A stretch of 64,000 nt of DNA from Jeotgalibaca porci (GTDB lineage Bacteria > Bacillota > Bacilli > Lactobacillales > Aerococcaceae), in NCBI RefSeq assembly GCF_011299095.1, contig NZ_CP049889.1, positions 532,501 to 596,500 of the forward strand. The letters run 5' to 3'. Below are positions 56,673 through 64,000 of this stretch, one piece after another (the first letter of the stretch is position 1; every line of letters starts with the position of its first letter). The notes beneath the pieces were generated by a model, which worked only from the letters and a program-made list of their open reading frames with translations, did not search any database and was not told the origin of the DNA. A program made the translations under genes and the position numbers.

Positions 56673-57529
56673 CCTGCCGGTCCTTTCTTTTCATAGCGTG
56701 CAATCGACCCTTGGCACTTAGGACAGTAATGTGTGCCCCGTTGTGCGACTTTAGTCTTTTCAATCGGGGTGCCACAGCGTGGACAGTCTTCATTTGTCTT
56801 GCCATAAACATTGAGAGCAACTTGAAACTTCCCGGCTTCTCCCAGCGTGTTTTTATACGTCCGAATGGTGGTCCCGCCTGCTTCCACTGCATTTGCAATA
56901 ACCGTAATAATCGCTTCACGCAGACGCGCAGTCTCCCCCTTATTTAACTGATTCGCGGGTTTCATGGGATTAATTTGCGCACGGAACAAAGATTCATCGG
57001 CATAAATATTCCCCACACCTGCCACAATATGCTGATCCAGAATCACCGCTTTAATTGCACGTTGTGTCCGGGATAACTTTTCTTGGAAATTCTCGAGCGA
57101 AAATTGGCTCGTTGTTGGTTCAGGTCCTAACTTTTGAATTGGACCGTAATTTTCCTTTTTATCAATCGGCATCAACGAAAAACGACCGAACTTACGCACA
57201 TCCAAATAACGCAAATCGCGATTATCACTGAGATGAAAAACGACATGCGTGTGTTTCTCATAAGGCTCACCTGTTTTTGTAACAGTGAATTTCCCTTCCA
57301 TTCGCAAATGGGAAACCATCGCCCAATGATCTAAAAGAAAAATCAAGTACTTACCCCGACGTTCAATTGTATGAATTTGTTCGCCGACTAATTCATTTTG
57401 GAAACGTTCAGAGGAAAATGGCGGTGTAATCATCCGATTCCAGAATACGTCCACACTCTTGATGGTCGCACCCGCCACGAGCTGATTGAGCCCTCTGCGA
57501 ACCGTTTCTACTTCTGGTAATTCAGGCAT
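56669..57529 (-). CDS. mutM: Formamidopyrimidine-DNA glycosylase
   Basis: Removes 8-oxoguanine and ring-opened purines and cuts the strand. The mature N-terminus is PELPEVETV with catalytic Pro2 and Glu3, which fixes the start at ATG 57529 with GGAAG upstream. The helix-two-turn-helix (LDQHIVAGVGNIYADE) and the C-terminal zinc finger CPRC...CPKC are intact, 286 residues in all. In Bacillus it directly follows polA; here a broken transporter gene lies between. Its start overlaps the reconstructed end of that transporter. Confidence 0.95.
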   Translation of the reverse strand: MPELPEVETVRRGLNQLVAGATIKSVDVFWNRMITPPFSSERFQNELVGEQIHTIERRGKYLIFLLDHWAMVSHLRMEGKFTVTKTGEPYEKHTHVVFHLSDNRDLRYLDVRKFGRFSLMPIDKKENYGPIQKLGPEPTTSQFSLENFQEKLSRTQRAIKAVILDQHIVAGVGNIYADESLFRAQINPMKPANQLNKGETARLREAIITVIANAVEAGGTTIRTYKNTLGEAGKFQVALNVYGKTNEDCPRCGTPIEKTKVAQRGTHYCPKCQGSIARYEKKGPAG

Positions 57530-58786
57530 GTACATCTTCCCTTTCTTTTTGTTTAATCAGATATTTTTGACTTAACTTCAAGGCCGGCAACCACAAGACT
57601 AAAACAGCAGCTGCGAGTACTAAAAATAACAGCCAAGCAGGCTGATAACTGCCCGTCCTATCAAACAACGTTGCGACGGTAATAGAGCCGAATGTCATCC
57701 CTGTTTGCTGGACACTTTGGATGATCCGTAAGCATCACCGTAATTTTCGACGGTATACAAGGAGGCAACCAATAGCGGGCCGACAACCGCCCCAATCGCA
57801 TTTGCGGATCCATACAGAATCGCAGCTACAAACGCGGCCCACAACTGATTTGAAAAGAGCATAAAAAAGAAAACCAGGGATAAGGTACCGGCACTGTAAA
57901 TAATCGCGACTTTTATGCCAAAGGTATCATTTAGCCATCCCAATAATAATTTCCCAAAGATTCCTACGAGTGAATAGATCGAAATCAATAATCCTCCAAA
58001 TACAGCGCCATGCGCGAGGCTGAAAGCACGTGGAAATTGTCCCAGTCCGCCGCCATTTACCAAGCCCGCAAACAGCATGCCAATAAGTAGCATGAGGAAA
58101 AATGGTTTCCCAAGAGATTCCTGACCGCTTAAATATATCTGGCGATTCTGAATCTTGGTTTGCGTTTCACCGCTTTGGTTACTAATCAACTTGGTTAAGC
58201 CTTTATCTTCAGGGACACGTTGGTAAATAAACAGCGATATCAGCAGGCCAATCGCCAGCAGCATGACGCCATAAATGATATACGTTTGGCGCCAGCCATA
58301 TTATAATAACCATTTCGACACAAGCGGTCCAAAAATGACTCCGCCCATACTTAATCCGGTCATCGCCAGACTCATCGCTTTTCCGCGCTTCCATTCAAAC
58401 CAATTACTAATCATCATTGCCACAGGAATAATCCCAATAAAAACGAAAGCTATTCCTTTAACGAGTGAGATCAAATAAAAAACGTACAAATGATTGGCAA
58501 AGCCAAGCATCGCAATGGCTGTCCCGTAAAGAGCAGTCATCGCGATGTGGATTTTCTTAAAGTATTTAGTACTCAATAAGCGTGAAGCCAATGGTGCCAA
58601 TAAAATGCCCACACCTTGAAGTAAGGTATTTGATAACGTAAATTGACTCAACGAGATACCTGTATCTTCGGTAACCGCCGTAGCAAATAAGCTGGTTAGA
58701 GAAACCGAAATTGGTGCTGAAAGAGCTAAAAACACAATCGCTCCTAAAACAATCATCCATCCGTAAAAAGGGTTAGCCTTTCTCAT
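57522..58786 (-). pseudogene. MFS transporter, disrupted by a stop codon and a frameshift
   Basis: A 12-helix major facilitator protein that would be about 421 residues if intact. It starts ANPFYGWMIVLGAIVF, the style of OFA/monocarboxylate-type MFS carriers. Codon 162 is TAA (58303-58301) where the sequence otherwise reads on in the same frame (KWLL, stop, YGWRQTYII). A second lesion near 57725 is a one-base loss: the frame GSSKVSSKQG ends at 57695, while the next frame continues IIQSVQQTGMTFGSI through to TGA at 57524-57522 inside the mutM start. The length is 1265 bases, one short of a multiple of three. Two independent lesions make a true pseudogene likely. Substrate unknown. Confidence 0.82.
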
Positions 58787-58828
58787 TTGAAATCCTCCTT
58801 AGAAACGACTGTGTCACAGTCTTCCTGC

Positions 58829-61480
58829 TTACTTCGCTTCGTACCAACTATTTCCGTAATGACTGTCCACTAACAAAGGTACAGATAGGCTGACAGCATT
58901 TTCCATGATTTCCGGCACCAATTTCTCCAGTACTTCAATCTCTTCTGGCGGGCACTCAAAAATCAACTCATCATGCACTTGTAAAAGCATACGTGTTTTC
59001 ATATTTTTTTCTTTCAACGCTTTATTCATGCGAATCATCGCAATCTTTAAGATATCAGCTGCTGTTCCTTGAATCGGCGAGTTGATCGCTGTTCGTTCAG
59101 CAAAAGAGCGCAAGTTGAAGTTACTGCTGTTGATATCCGGTAAATAACGGCGACGGTGGAATAGCGTCTCAACGAATCCTTTTTCTTTCGCTTCTTCCAC
59201 AATATCCGTCATGAACTGCTTGATACCTGGATATTTTTCGAAATATGTATCGATAAATGTTTTGGCTTCGGGTCTTGAAATACCTAAGTTTTGCGATAAT
59301 CCGTAGTCAGAAATACCATAAACAATTCCAAAGTTAACAGCTTTCGCTTGGCGACGCACATTGCCCGTCACTTCTGCTTCATCTTCAATCCCAAACACAC
59401 GCATGGCTGTTGAAGTATGAATATCCTGTTCTTCGATGAAAGCTTCCTTCATATGCGCATCTTCAGAAATATGCGCCAAGACACGCAATTCAATTTGTGA
59501 ATAATCCGATGCAAATATTTGCCAGTCTGGATGCGAAGGTACAAAGGCTTGACGAATCTTGCGCCCTTCTTCCATTCGAACCGGAATGTTTTGTAAGTTT
59601 GGTTCGTTAGAGCTTAAACGTCCCGTTTGTGTCAGCGTTTGTGTATAAATGGTATGGATTTTCCCTGTTTCAGGTTTGATATATTTTAACAATCCTTCCA
59701 CATATGTGGATTGCAACTTCGCAAGTTGGCGGTAATCCAAAATCATTTGGGCAATCGGTGCGGTCGCACTCAATTTCTCTAACACGTCAACGGCCGTTGA
59801 ATAGCCTGTTTTCGTTTTCTTAATAACGGGCAATCCCATTTTTTCAAATAAAATGATGCTCAGTTGTTTTGGTGAATTCACATTAAATTCTTCGCCTGCT
59901 TCGGTGTAGATGCCTTTTTCCATTTCTGTCAAACGCGCGGCAAATTCGACTTTCATTTTCTCCAAACGTGCGGGTTCAACCGTGATACCAGTCATTTCCA
60001 TTTCTGCCAAAATAAGCGCTAAGGGTAATTCTATTTCATAGTATAATTCGGTCAAGTTATCCTTTTCGAATTCAGCTTCCAATTGAGGACGAAGTGTTTG
60101 AATGGCTTTTATTTTACGTGCTAAGTGTTCGTTCACAATGTCCGCATCTTCCGGAACAGCTTGCTTCGCACCTTTTCCATAAACCGTTTCGTCATAAGAA
60201 ACTTCTGTATACCCGTATTCCTGTGCGACTGCGGCAATGTCGCGGCCCGTGTCTTTCGTATTGATAATATAGGAAGCCAGGAGCGTATCGAAATGAATCC
60301 CGTTCAGTGTGATGCCTGCATAATGCAAGATAACCTGTGTGCGTTTGGCATCATAAACGGCTTTTTTCATTTCTTCATTTGCTGCCCACTCTTTGAAAGG
60401 AATGCTAGCTTTTACCGTTTCCGGAGAGGCTGTATAAATCGTGTTCGCGTCTCCCCAAGCTACAGAAACGATTGTGCCATAGTGGTAGTTATCCTCTAAC
60501 ATTTCGACATAAAGCGCCATATCATTAGTGAAATGTGCTTCGGTAATTTCGTCGAGATGTGTATAAGTGATTTTCTCAAAAGAATCTGAAACGTCTTCTT
60601 CCGTATGATCCAAATCGCGTAAGAATGTATTGAAGTTCATTTCGCGATAGAAAGAAACCAGTTCTTCTTTGTTTTCATCTGTCACAATGAGTTCATCAAG
60701 TGAATAGCTAACCGGCGTAGCCAAGTCAATTGTTGCTAACTTTTTACTCATAAACGCTAATTCTTTGTCGTTGATGAGGTTTTCTTTCATCTTACTTTTT
60801 TTCATTTCATCGACATGTTCATAAAGATTTTCGATGCTGCCGTACTCTTTCAACAATTTTAAAGCCGTCTTCTCACCGACTTTGGTTACACCTGGGTAGT
60901 TATCGGAAGAATCGCCCATTAGACCTTTCATATCGATAATCTGGAGCGGTTCGATTCCCATCTCCTCACGAATCGATTCCGGTGTATAAGATTTCAATTC
61001 TGAAACGCCTTTAACGGTAATATCTACACGTGTCTGGTCAGTCGCAAGTTGCGTTAAATCTTTATCGCCGGTAATAATAACGACGTCAAACCCTTGCTCT
61101 TCAGCCATACGGGCATATGTTCCGATAATATCGTCTGCTTCGTAATTTGGAAGCTCGTACGTTTTGGAACCCATCGCTTCGATTAGGACGCTGAAGTACG
61201 GCCATTGCTCTGCCAACTCTGAAGGCATCGTTTGACGGCCGCCTTTGTATTCTTTAAAGTACTCGGTCCGGAATGTCGTTTTCCCAGCATCGAAAGCCAC
61301 CAACATATGGGTCGGTTGCTCCACTTCGAATAAGCGCGTTAAAATGCGGTTGAATGCGTAAAGCGCATTTGTATGAAGGCCATTTTGGTTTTTGAATCGA
61401 TTCAAATCCAACAGGCCGTAAAAGGAGCGGAATGCCAAACTGCTTCCGTCCAATAATAATAATTTCTTTTTATCTGCCAT
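58829..61480 (-). CDS. polA: DNA polymerase I
   Basis: Repair and Okazaki-fragment polymerase of 883 residues. It has a 5'-3' exonuclease domain (1-about 290, with LLLLDGSSLAFRSFYG and NYEADDIIGTYAR), a central 3'-5' exonuclease-like domain and the polymerase domain with motif A SDYSQIELRVLAH, motif B RRQAKAVNFGIVYG and motif C QVHDELIFE. The middle domain has lost the first metal-binding acid (LYVEML where DxE is expected), so proofreading is probably absent, as in other low-GC Firmicutes. Last gene before the transporter remnant. Confidence 0.96.
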   Translation of the reverse strand: MADKKKLLLLDGSSLAFRSFYGLLDLNRFKNQNGLHTNALYAFNRILTRLFEVEQPTHMLVAFDAGKTTFRTEYFKEYKGGRQTMPSELAEQWPYFSVLIEAMGSKTYELPNYEADDIIGTYARMAEEQGFDVVIITGDKDLTQLATDQTRVDITVKGVSELKSYTPESIREEMGIEPLQIIDMKGLMGDSSDNYPGVTKVGEKTALKLLKEYGSIENLYEHVDEMKKSKMKENLINDKELAFMSKKLATIDLATPVSYSLDELIVTDENKEELVSFYREMNFNTFLRDLDHTEEDVSDSFEKITYTHLDEITEAHFTNDMALYVEMLEDNYHYGTIVSVAWGDANTIYTASPETVKASIPFKEWAANEEMKKAVYDAKRTQVILHYAGITLNGIHFDTLLASYIINTKDTGRDIAAVAQEYGYTEVSYDETVYGKGAKQAVPEDADIVNEHLARKIKAIQTLRPQLEAEFEKDNLTELYYEIELPLALILAEMEMTGITVEPARLEKMKVEFAARLTEMEKGIYTEAGEEFNVNSPKQLSIILFEKMGLPVIKKTKTGYSTAVDVLEKLSATAPIAQMILDYRQLAKLQSTYVEGLLKYIKPETGKIHTIYTQTLTQTGRLSSNEPNLQNIPVRMEEGRKIRQAFVPSHPDWQIFASDYSQIELRVLAHISEDAHMKEAFIEEQDIHTSTAMRVFGIEDEAEVTGNVRRQAKAVNFGIVYGISDYGLSQNLGISRPEAKTFIDTYFEKYPGIKQFMTDIVEEAKEKGFVETLFHRRRYLPDINSSNFNLRSFAERTAINSPIQGTAADILKIAMIRMNKALKEKNMKTRMLLQVHDELIFECPPEEIEVLEKLVPEIMENAVSLSVPLLVDSHYGNSWYEAK

Positions 61481-61501
61481 TTTATTTACATCCTAACTTT
61501 T

Positions 61502-61966
61502 TTATTCTTCATCCCCATCCGGGAAATGCAGCTTTTGTGGAGTCGCCACAATCAATTCTGCTTCCACCAGGCGTTCGCCATCTAGAGTGTTTCCTTCGAC
61601 AAATATCGTCACTTGCTCGCGGCGTTCGTCCAAGCGCTTCACTGTGAAATCAAAGGTAATCGTGATGTTGTGATAAATCGGTTCGATAAGGTCAATGGAT
61701 AGATCCACTATATGCGAACCAGGGCCTGGTAAATGCTTGGAAATATTACTCGTAATAATTCCAACAAGGAGTACCGTTGGCACAAGCGGCTTGTGATAAG
61801 TTGTTTCTTGAGAATAGTCGTACTGAACGTAAAGCGGGTTATCATCGTTTGTTAATCCTAAATATAACAGAACGTCGCGCGTCTCAATAATCTCTGTAAC
61901 CGTTAAGGAATCCCCTTCTTGAATTTCATCAATCGTTTTTCCTAGTTTTATATCTTTCAATGCCAT
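61502..61966 (-). CDS. MaoC/hotdog-like protein
   Basis: Protein of 154 residues with a hotdog-type MaoC-like pattern: GDSLTVTEIIETRDVLLYLGLTNDDNPLYVQYDYS, where the ND/NP pair would form the catalytic Asp-His-type site, then a beta stretch SIDLIEPIYHNITITFDFTVKR. MaoC relatives hydrate enoyl-CoA, but the expected His is not clear, so an enzymatic role is uncertain. Twenty-one bases upstream of polA, so it may be co-transcribed. Confidence 0.72.
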   Translation of the reverse strand: MALKDIKLGKTIDEIQEGDSLTVTEIIETRDVLLYLGLTNDDNPLYVQYDYSQETTYHKPLVPTVLLVGIITSNISKHLPGPGSHIVDLSIDLIEPIYHNITITFDFTVKRLDERREQVTIFVEGNTLDGERLVEAELIVATPQKLHFPDGDEE

Positions 61967-62094
61967 ACGATCCTACCTTCCCGTATCAAATAGATTACTT
62001 CCATTTTAACAAATCCCGCAAGGGTTTCAAAGGAACTGGAACAATTAGATCCGATGAATGTCGTTTGGAGGATGAGGTGAGGCAGCGATTTGGG

Positions 62095-62180
62095 GTTTTT
62101 GGGGAATGATTACTGGTTCATTGCTCACTTTCGCCGCATTATGGGGAATGATTACCGATTCATTGCTCACTTTCGCCCGC
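62095..62180 (-). repeat. Family D tandem repeat, 42-bp unit (about 2 copies)
   Basis: GGGGAATGATTAC starts at 62101 and 62143, a 42-base period. Read on the minus strand the unit is ATAATG..GGCGAAAGTGAGnAATGAnnCGGTAATCATTCCCC, the same as the units at 22451-22521 with about four in five bases equal. Lies between the MaoC-like gene and murC; the rest of the 264-base gap shows only a terminator. Confidence 0.75.
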
Positions 62181-62216
62181 AAAAAAAGACTGCCTCATTT
62201 TACTGAGAACAGCCTC
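62181..62216 (-). terminator. murC terminator
   Basis: Imperfect stem (GACTG-CTCA with TGAG-CAGCCTC) followed by seven T on the minus strand (62187-62181), 15 bases past the murC stop. Confidence 0.75.
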
Positions 62217-62230
62217 TGATTTAGCCTTTA

Positions 62231-63562
62231 TTAGTTTACACGTTTAATACTGTGATTCAATATCTCTTCATACGCCATACCGAATTTTTGAACATCTCCG
62301 GCACCCATGAATAGAATCACTGCATTGCGGTATTGCAACAATGGTGACAGATTTTCGAGTGGAAGCACTTCTGCTCCTTTTTCAACTTTATCTGCCAAGT
62401 CTTGAATTGAGACCGTACCACTTTGCTCACGTGCTGATGCGAAAATGTCACATAAATAAACAGCATCCGCAACATTTAATGCTTCCGCAAATTCACTCAA
62501 CAAAGCAACTGTGCGTGTAAATGTATGTGGTTGGAAAACAGCGATGATTTCTTTTTCAGGATATTTTTGACGTGCCGCATCCAATGTTGCTTTAATTTCT
62601 TGTGGATGGTGAGCATAATCATCAATTAGTATCATATCCTCTACTATTTTCTCGCTAAAGCGACGCTTCACGCCACCAAACGTATCTAATTGTGCTTGAA
62701 CTTTTTCTTTCGACAGACCTTCCAAATGCGTGAAGGTAATGACTGCCAATGAGTTCAAAATATTGTGATTTCCAAATGTTGGGATTGTAAAACGACCATA
62801 GAATTCACCACGAATCGTTACATCGAACGTACTGCCTTCTGTTGTCTTTTCAATATTACTCGCCACAACATCATTTTCAGCTTCCATTCCATATAAATAA
62901 ATCGGAACATCAACCTTGATGCGGTCCATGTATGGATCATCGCCACACGCAATCAACCCTTTTGATACTTGCCCGGCAAATGTCTCGAAAGCATTCACCA
63001 CATCGTTAATATCTTGGTAGTAGTCTGGATGGTCAAAATCAATATTGGTAATAATCGCATAATCCGGAGAATATGCCAAGAAATGACGACGGTATTCGCA
63101 CGCTTCCAACACAAAGAAATCTGCGTCTTGACGACCAAACCCTGTTCCATCTCCAATTAAATAACTGGTTGGCTCAATCCCACTCAGTACGTGTGACAGT
63201 AATCCTGTCGTACTTGTTTTACCATGTGAACCTGTAATCGCTACACTGGTAAAATCTTGGATGAACTTGCCAATAAATTCATGATAACGGACAACCTCTA
63301 AGCCTAACTCTTTCGCACGCACAATTTCTTCGTGCGAATCTGGGAAGGCATTCCCTGCTATAACAACCATTCCTGGTTTAATGTTTTCTTTCGCAAATGG
63401 ATACATCGGTATGCCTAAATCATCTAGCCCTTTTTGAGTAAAGAAATAAGTCTCTACATCTGAACCTTGTACATTTAAACCTTTACCGTGCAAAATAATT
63501 GCGAGTGCACTCATGCCGGATCCTTTGATCCCGACAAAATGATAGATATTTTGATTATTCAT
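62231..63562 (-). CDS. murC: UDP-N-acetylmuramate--L-alanine ligase
   Basis: Adds the first L-Ala of the peptidoglycan stem using ATP, 443 residues. The N-domain begins [15 protein letters not shown], the ATP loop is GSHGKTST (111-118), and the central [12 protein letters not shown] and the [13 protein letters not shown] segments are typical. Ends KRVN. In many Firmicutes it follows an FtsK-type translocase gene; here the upstream gene is the unrecognised one at the window edge. Confidence 0.96.
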   Translation of the reverse strand: MNNQNIYHFVGIKGSGMSALAIILHGKGLNVQGSDVETYFFTQKGLDDLGIPMYPFAKENIKPGMVVIAGNAFPDSHEEIVRAKELGLEVVRYHEFIGKFIQDFTSVAITGSHGKTSTTGLLSHVLSGIEPTSYLIGDGTGFGRQDADFFVLEACEYRRHFLAYSPDYAIITNIDFDHPDYYQDINDVVNAFETFAGQVSKGLIACGDDPYMDRIKVDVPIYLYGMEAENDVVASNIEKTTEGSTFDVTIRGEFYGRFTIPTFGNHNILNSLAVITFTHLEGLSKEKVQAQLDTFGGVKRRFSEKIVEDMILIDDYAHHPQEIKATLDAARQKYPEKEIIAVFQPHTFTRTVALLSEFAEALNVADAVYLCDIFASAREQSGTVSIQDLADKVEKGAEVLPLENLSPLLQYRNAVILFMGAGDVQKFGMAYEEILNHSIKRVN

Positions 63563-63646
63563 TTGTTTCCTCCACTAATCTATAACCGACCTCAATGAAA
63601 AAAATCCCCACGAAATTATAACACTTATTGAGTATATTACAAGCAT

Positions 63647-64000
63647 CTACGTTTCATTCATTTCATCAAAGAAAGATTTGACACCATTCACGATGGGCGT
63701 TTGCTGGACAACTTCTCTCTGTGCCCACGAATGAGCCTGCTCTTGTTCCATAATTAACCCTAGCGAGCGGTGCAAAGCTTTGTTTGCTTTTCTATTAACT
63801 GCAGACTTCTTTTCAACTTCTGTGGATGGGTTCAAATCAACTAAAATCAAGTCTGCATCATTCACATACAGCTGCTCCTTGATTCTACTATAATCTGTGC
63901 TTCCTTTTTCATCACGAGGATTAGTATTCCAGATTGAAGGAATCTCAGAAGCGCGAAATGGGCGTCGACTCTTGTAAAATGAAAAAACTTGAGAAGCTTT
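63647..64000 (-). CDS. Unrecognised protein, C-terminal 117 residues (partial)
   Basis: The reading frame enters from the window edge and ends FFDEMNET, stop at 63647. Visible parts are a basic start KASQVFSFYKSRRPFRASEIPS, a region with YSRIKEQLYVNDADLILVDLNPS, and a charged helix RKANKALHRSLGLIMEQEQ. A GTG at 63865 could be mistaken for a start, but the frame is open upstream to the edge with coding-like sequence. The RPF..EIPS stretch vaguely recalls linkers of FtsK/SftA-type translocases often found before murC, but no motor motif follows. Function unknown. Confidence 0.6.
   Translation of the reverse strand, partial: KASQVFSFYKSRRPFRASEIPSIWNTNPRDEKGSTDYSRIKEQLYVNDADLILVDLNPSTEVEKKSAVNRKANKALHRSLGLIMEQEQAHSWAQREVVQQTPIVNGVKSFFDEMNET

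Noticed and set aside
58209-58394. Separate 61-codon open frame in the MFS region
   Set aside because: It is an off-frame shadow across the premature stop of the disrupted transporter.
63647-63865. Complete small gene of 72 codons starting at GTG 63865
   Set aside because: The frame stays open and coding-like up to the window edge, so this is the end of a longer gene.

Overview
The window is a gene-dense piece of a low-GC Gram-positive chromosome. Gene order and protein families fit Lactobacillales, and a Carnobacteriaceae- or Enterococcaceae-like genome is the best guess. The evidence is a dcw cluster (mraZ-rsmH-ftsL-pbp), the yqeGH-yhbY-nadD-yqeK-rsfS-yqeM-tmcAL-yceD-rpmF operon, the polA-mutM-coaE-nrdR-dnaB-dnaI-thrS-infC-rpmI-rplT order, HPr/EI, ClpE with a CtsR operator, Spx/SpxH/MecA/CoiA, and a relQ-nadK-rluA module. 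No rRNA, tRNA, CRISPR or prophage genes were seen. Most genes lie on the minus strand. The plus-strand genes are clpE, a DUF1827 gene, a GNAT gene, a CYTH gene, spxH and trpS.

Layout. 1-5.4 kb: cell division start (a PBP2X-type transpeptidase cut by the window edge, ftsL, rsmH, mraZ), then a lipid glycosyltransferase and a DUF3397 membrane protein. 5.6-12 kb: ribosome assembly, NAD and tRNA modification operon. 12-14.2 kb: hom-thrB. 14.2-17.8 kb: ykuJ, a beta-hydroxyacid dehydrogenase, a diacylglycerol glucosyltransferase and a decayed IS3-family element. 17.9-22.4 kb: ptsHI and divergent clpE. 22.7-30.8 kb: prfC, a CNNM/CBS transporter-like protein, NADH oxidase, a GNAT protein, mgtE. 30-34 kb: rluA-type synthase, 2-hydroxyacid dehydrogenase, NAD kinase, RelQ and a CYTH phosphatase. 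34-42 kb: the Spx/proteolysis/competence block (spxH, pepF, hit, coiA, mecA, spx) and trpS. 42-48 kb: yjbQ, lipoate ligase, an MBL hydrolase, a protoporphyrinogen-oxidase-like flavoprotein and an aldehyde dehydrogenase. 48-49 kb: infC-rpmI-rplT behind an L20-type leader. 49-64 kb: an M20 hydrolase, thrS behind a T-box, the replication/repair genes, a broken MFS transporter, polA, a MaoC-like protein, murC and a cut gene.

The least expected content is between genes. Four families of short tandem palindromic repeats (unit 40-52 bp) occupy at least seven intergenic sites. Family A shares an actca...tgagt core and occurs as single hairpins (5.5 and 26.1 kb) and as arrays (42.2 and 50.6 kb). Family B (39.2 kb) has a 52-bp unit. 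Family C (28.3 kb) has a 51-bp unit. Family D has a 42-bp unit and occurs 40 kb apart in opposite orientation (22.4 and 62.1 kb). In families A and B the hairpin arms stay complementary at most copies while loops and linkers vary, and none carries a gene. A second unexplained pattern is a GTGAACA...TGTG direct-repeat motif upstream of the NADH oxidase and the PPOX-like gene, with looser matches beside spxH and spx. It may be an operator for a redox-responsive regulator. Both are read by eye and need genome-wide counting.
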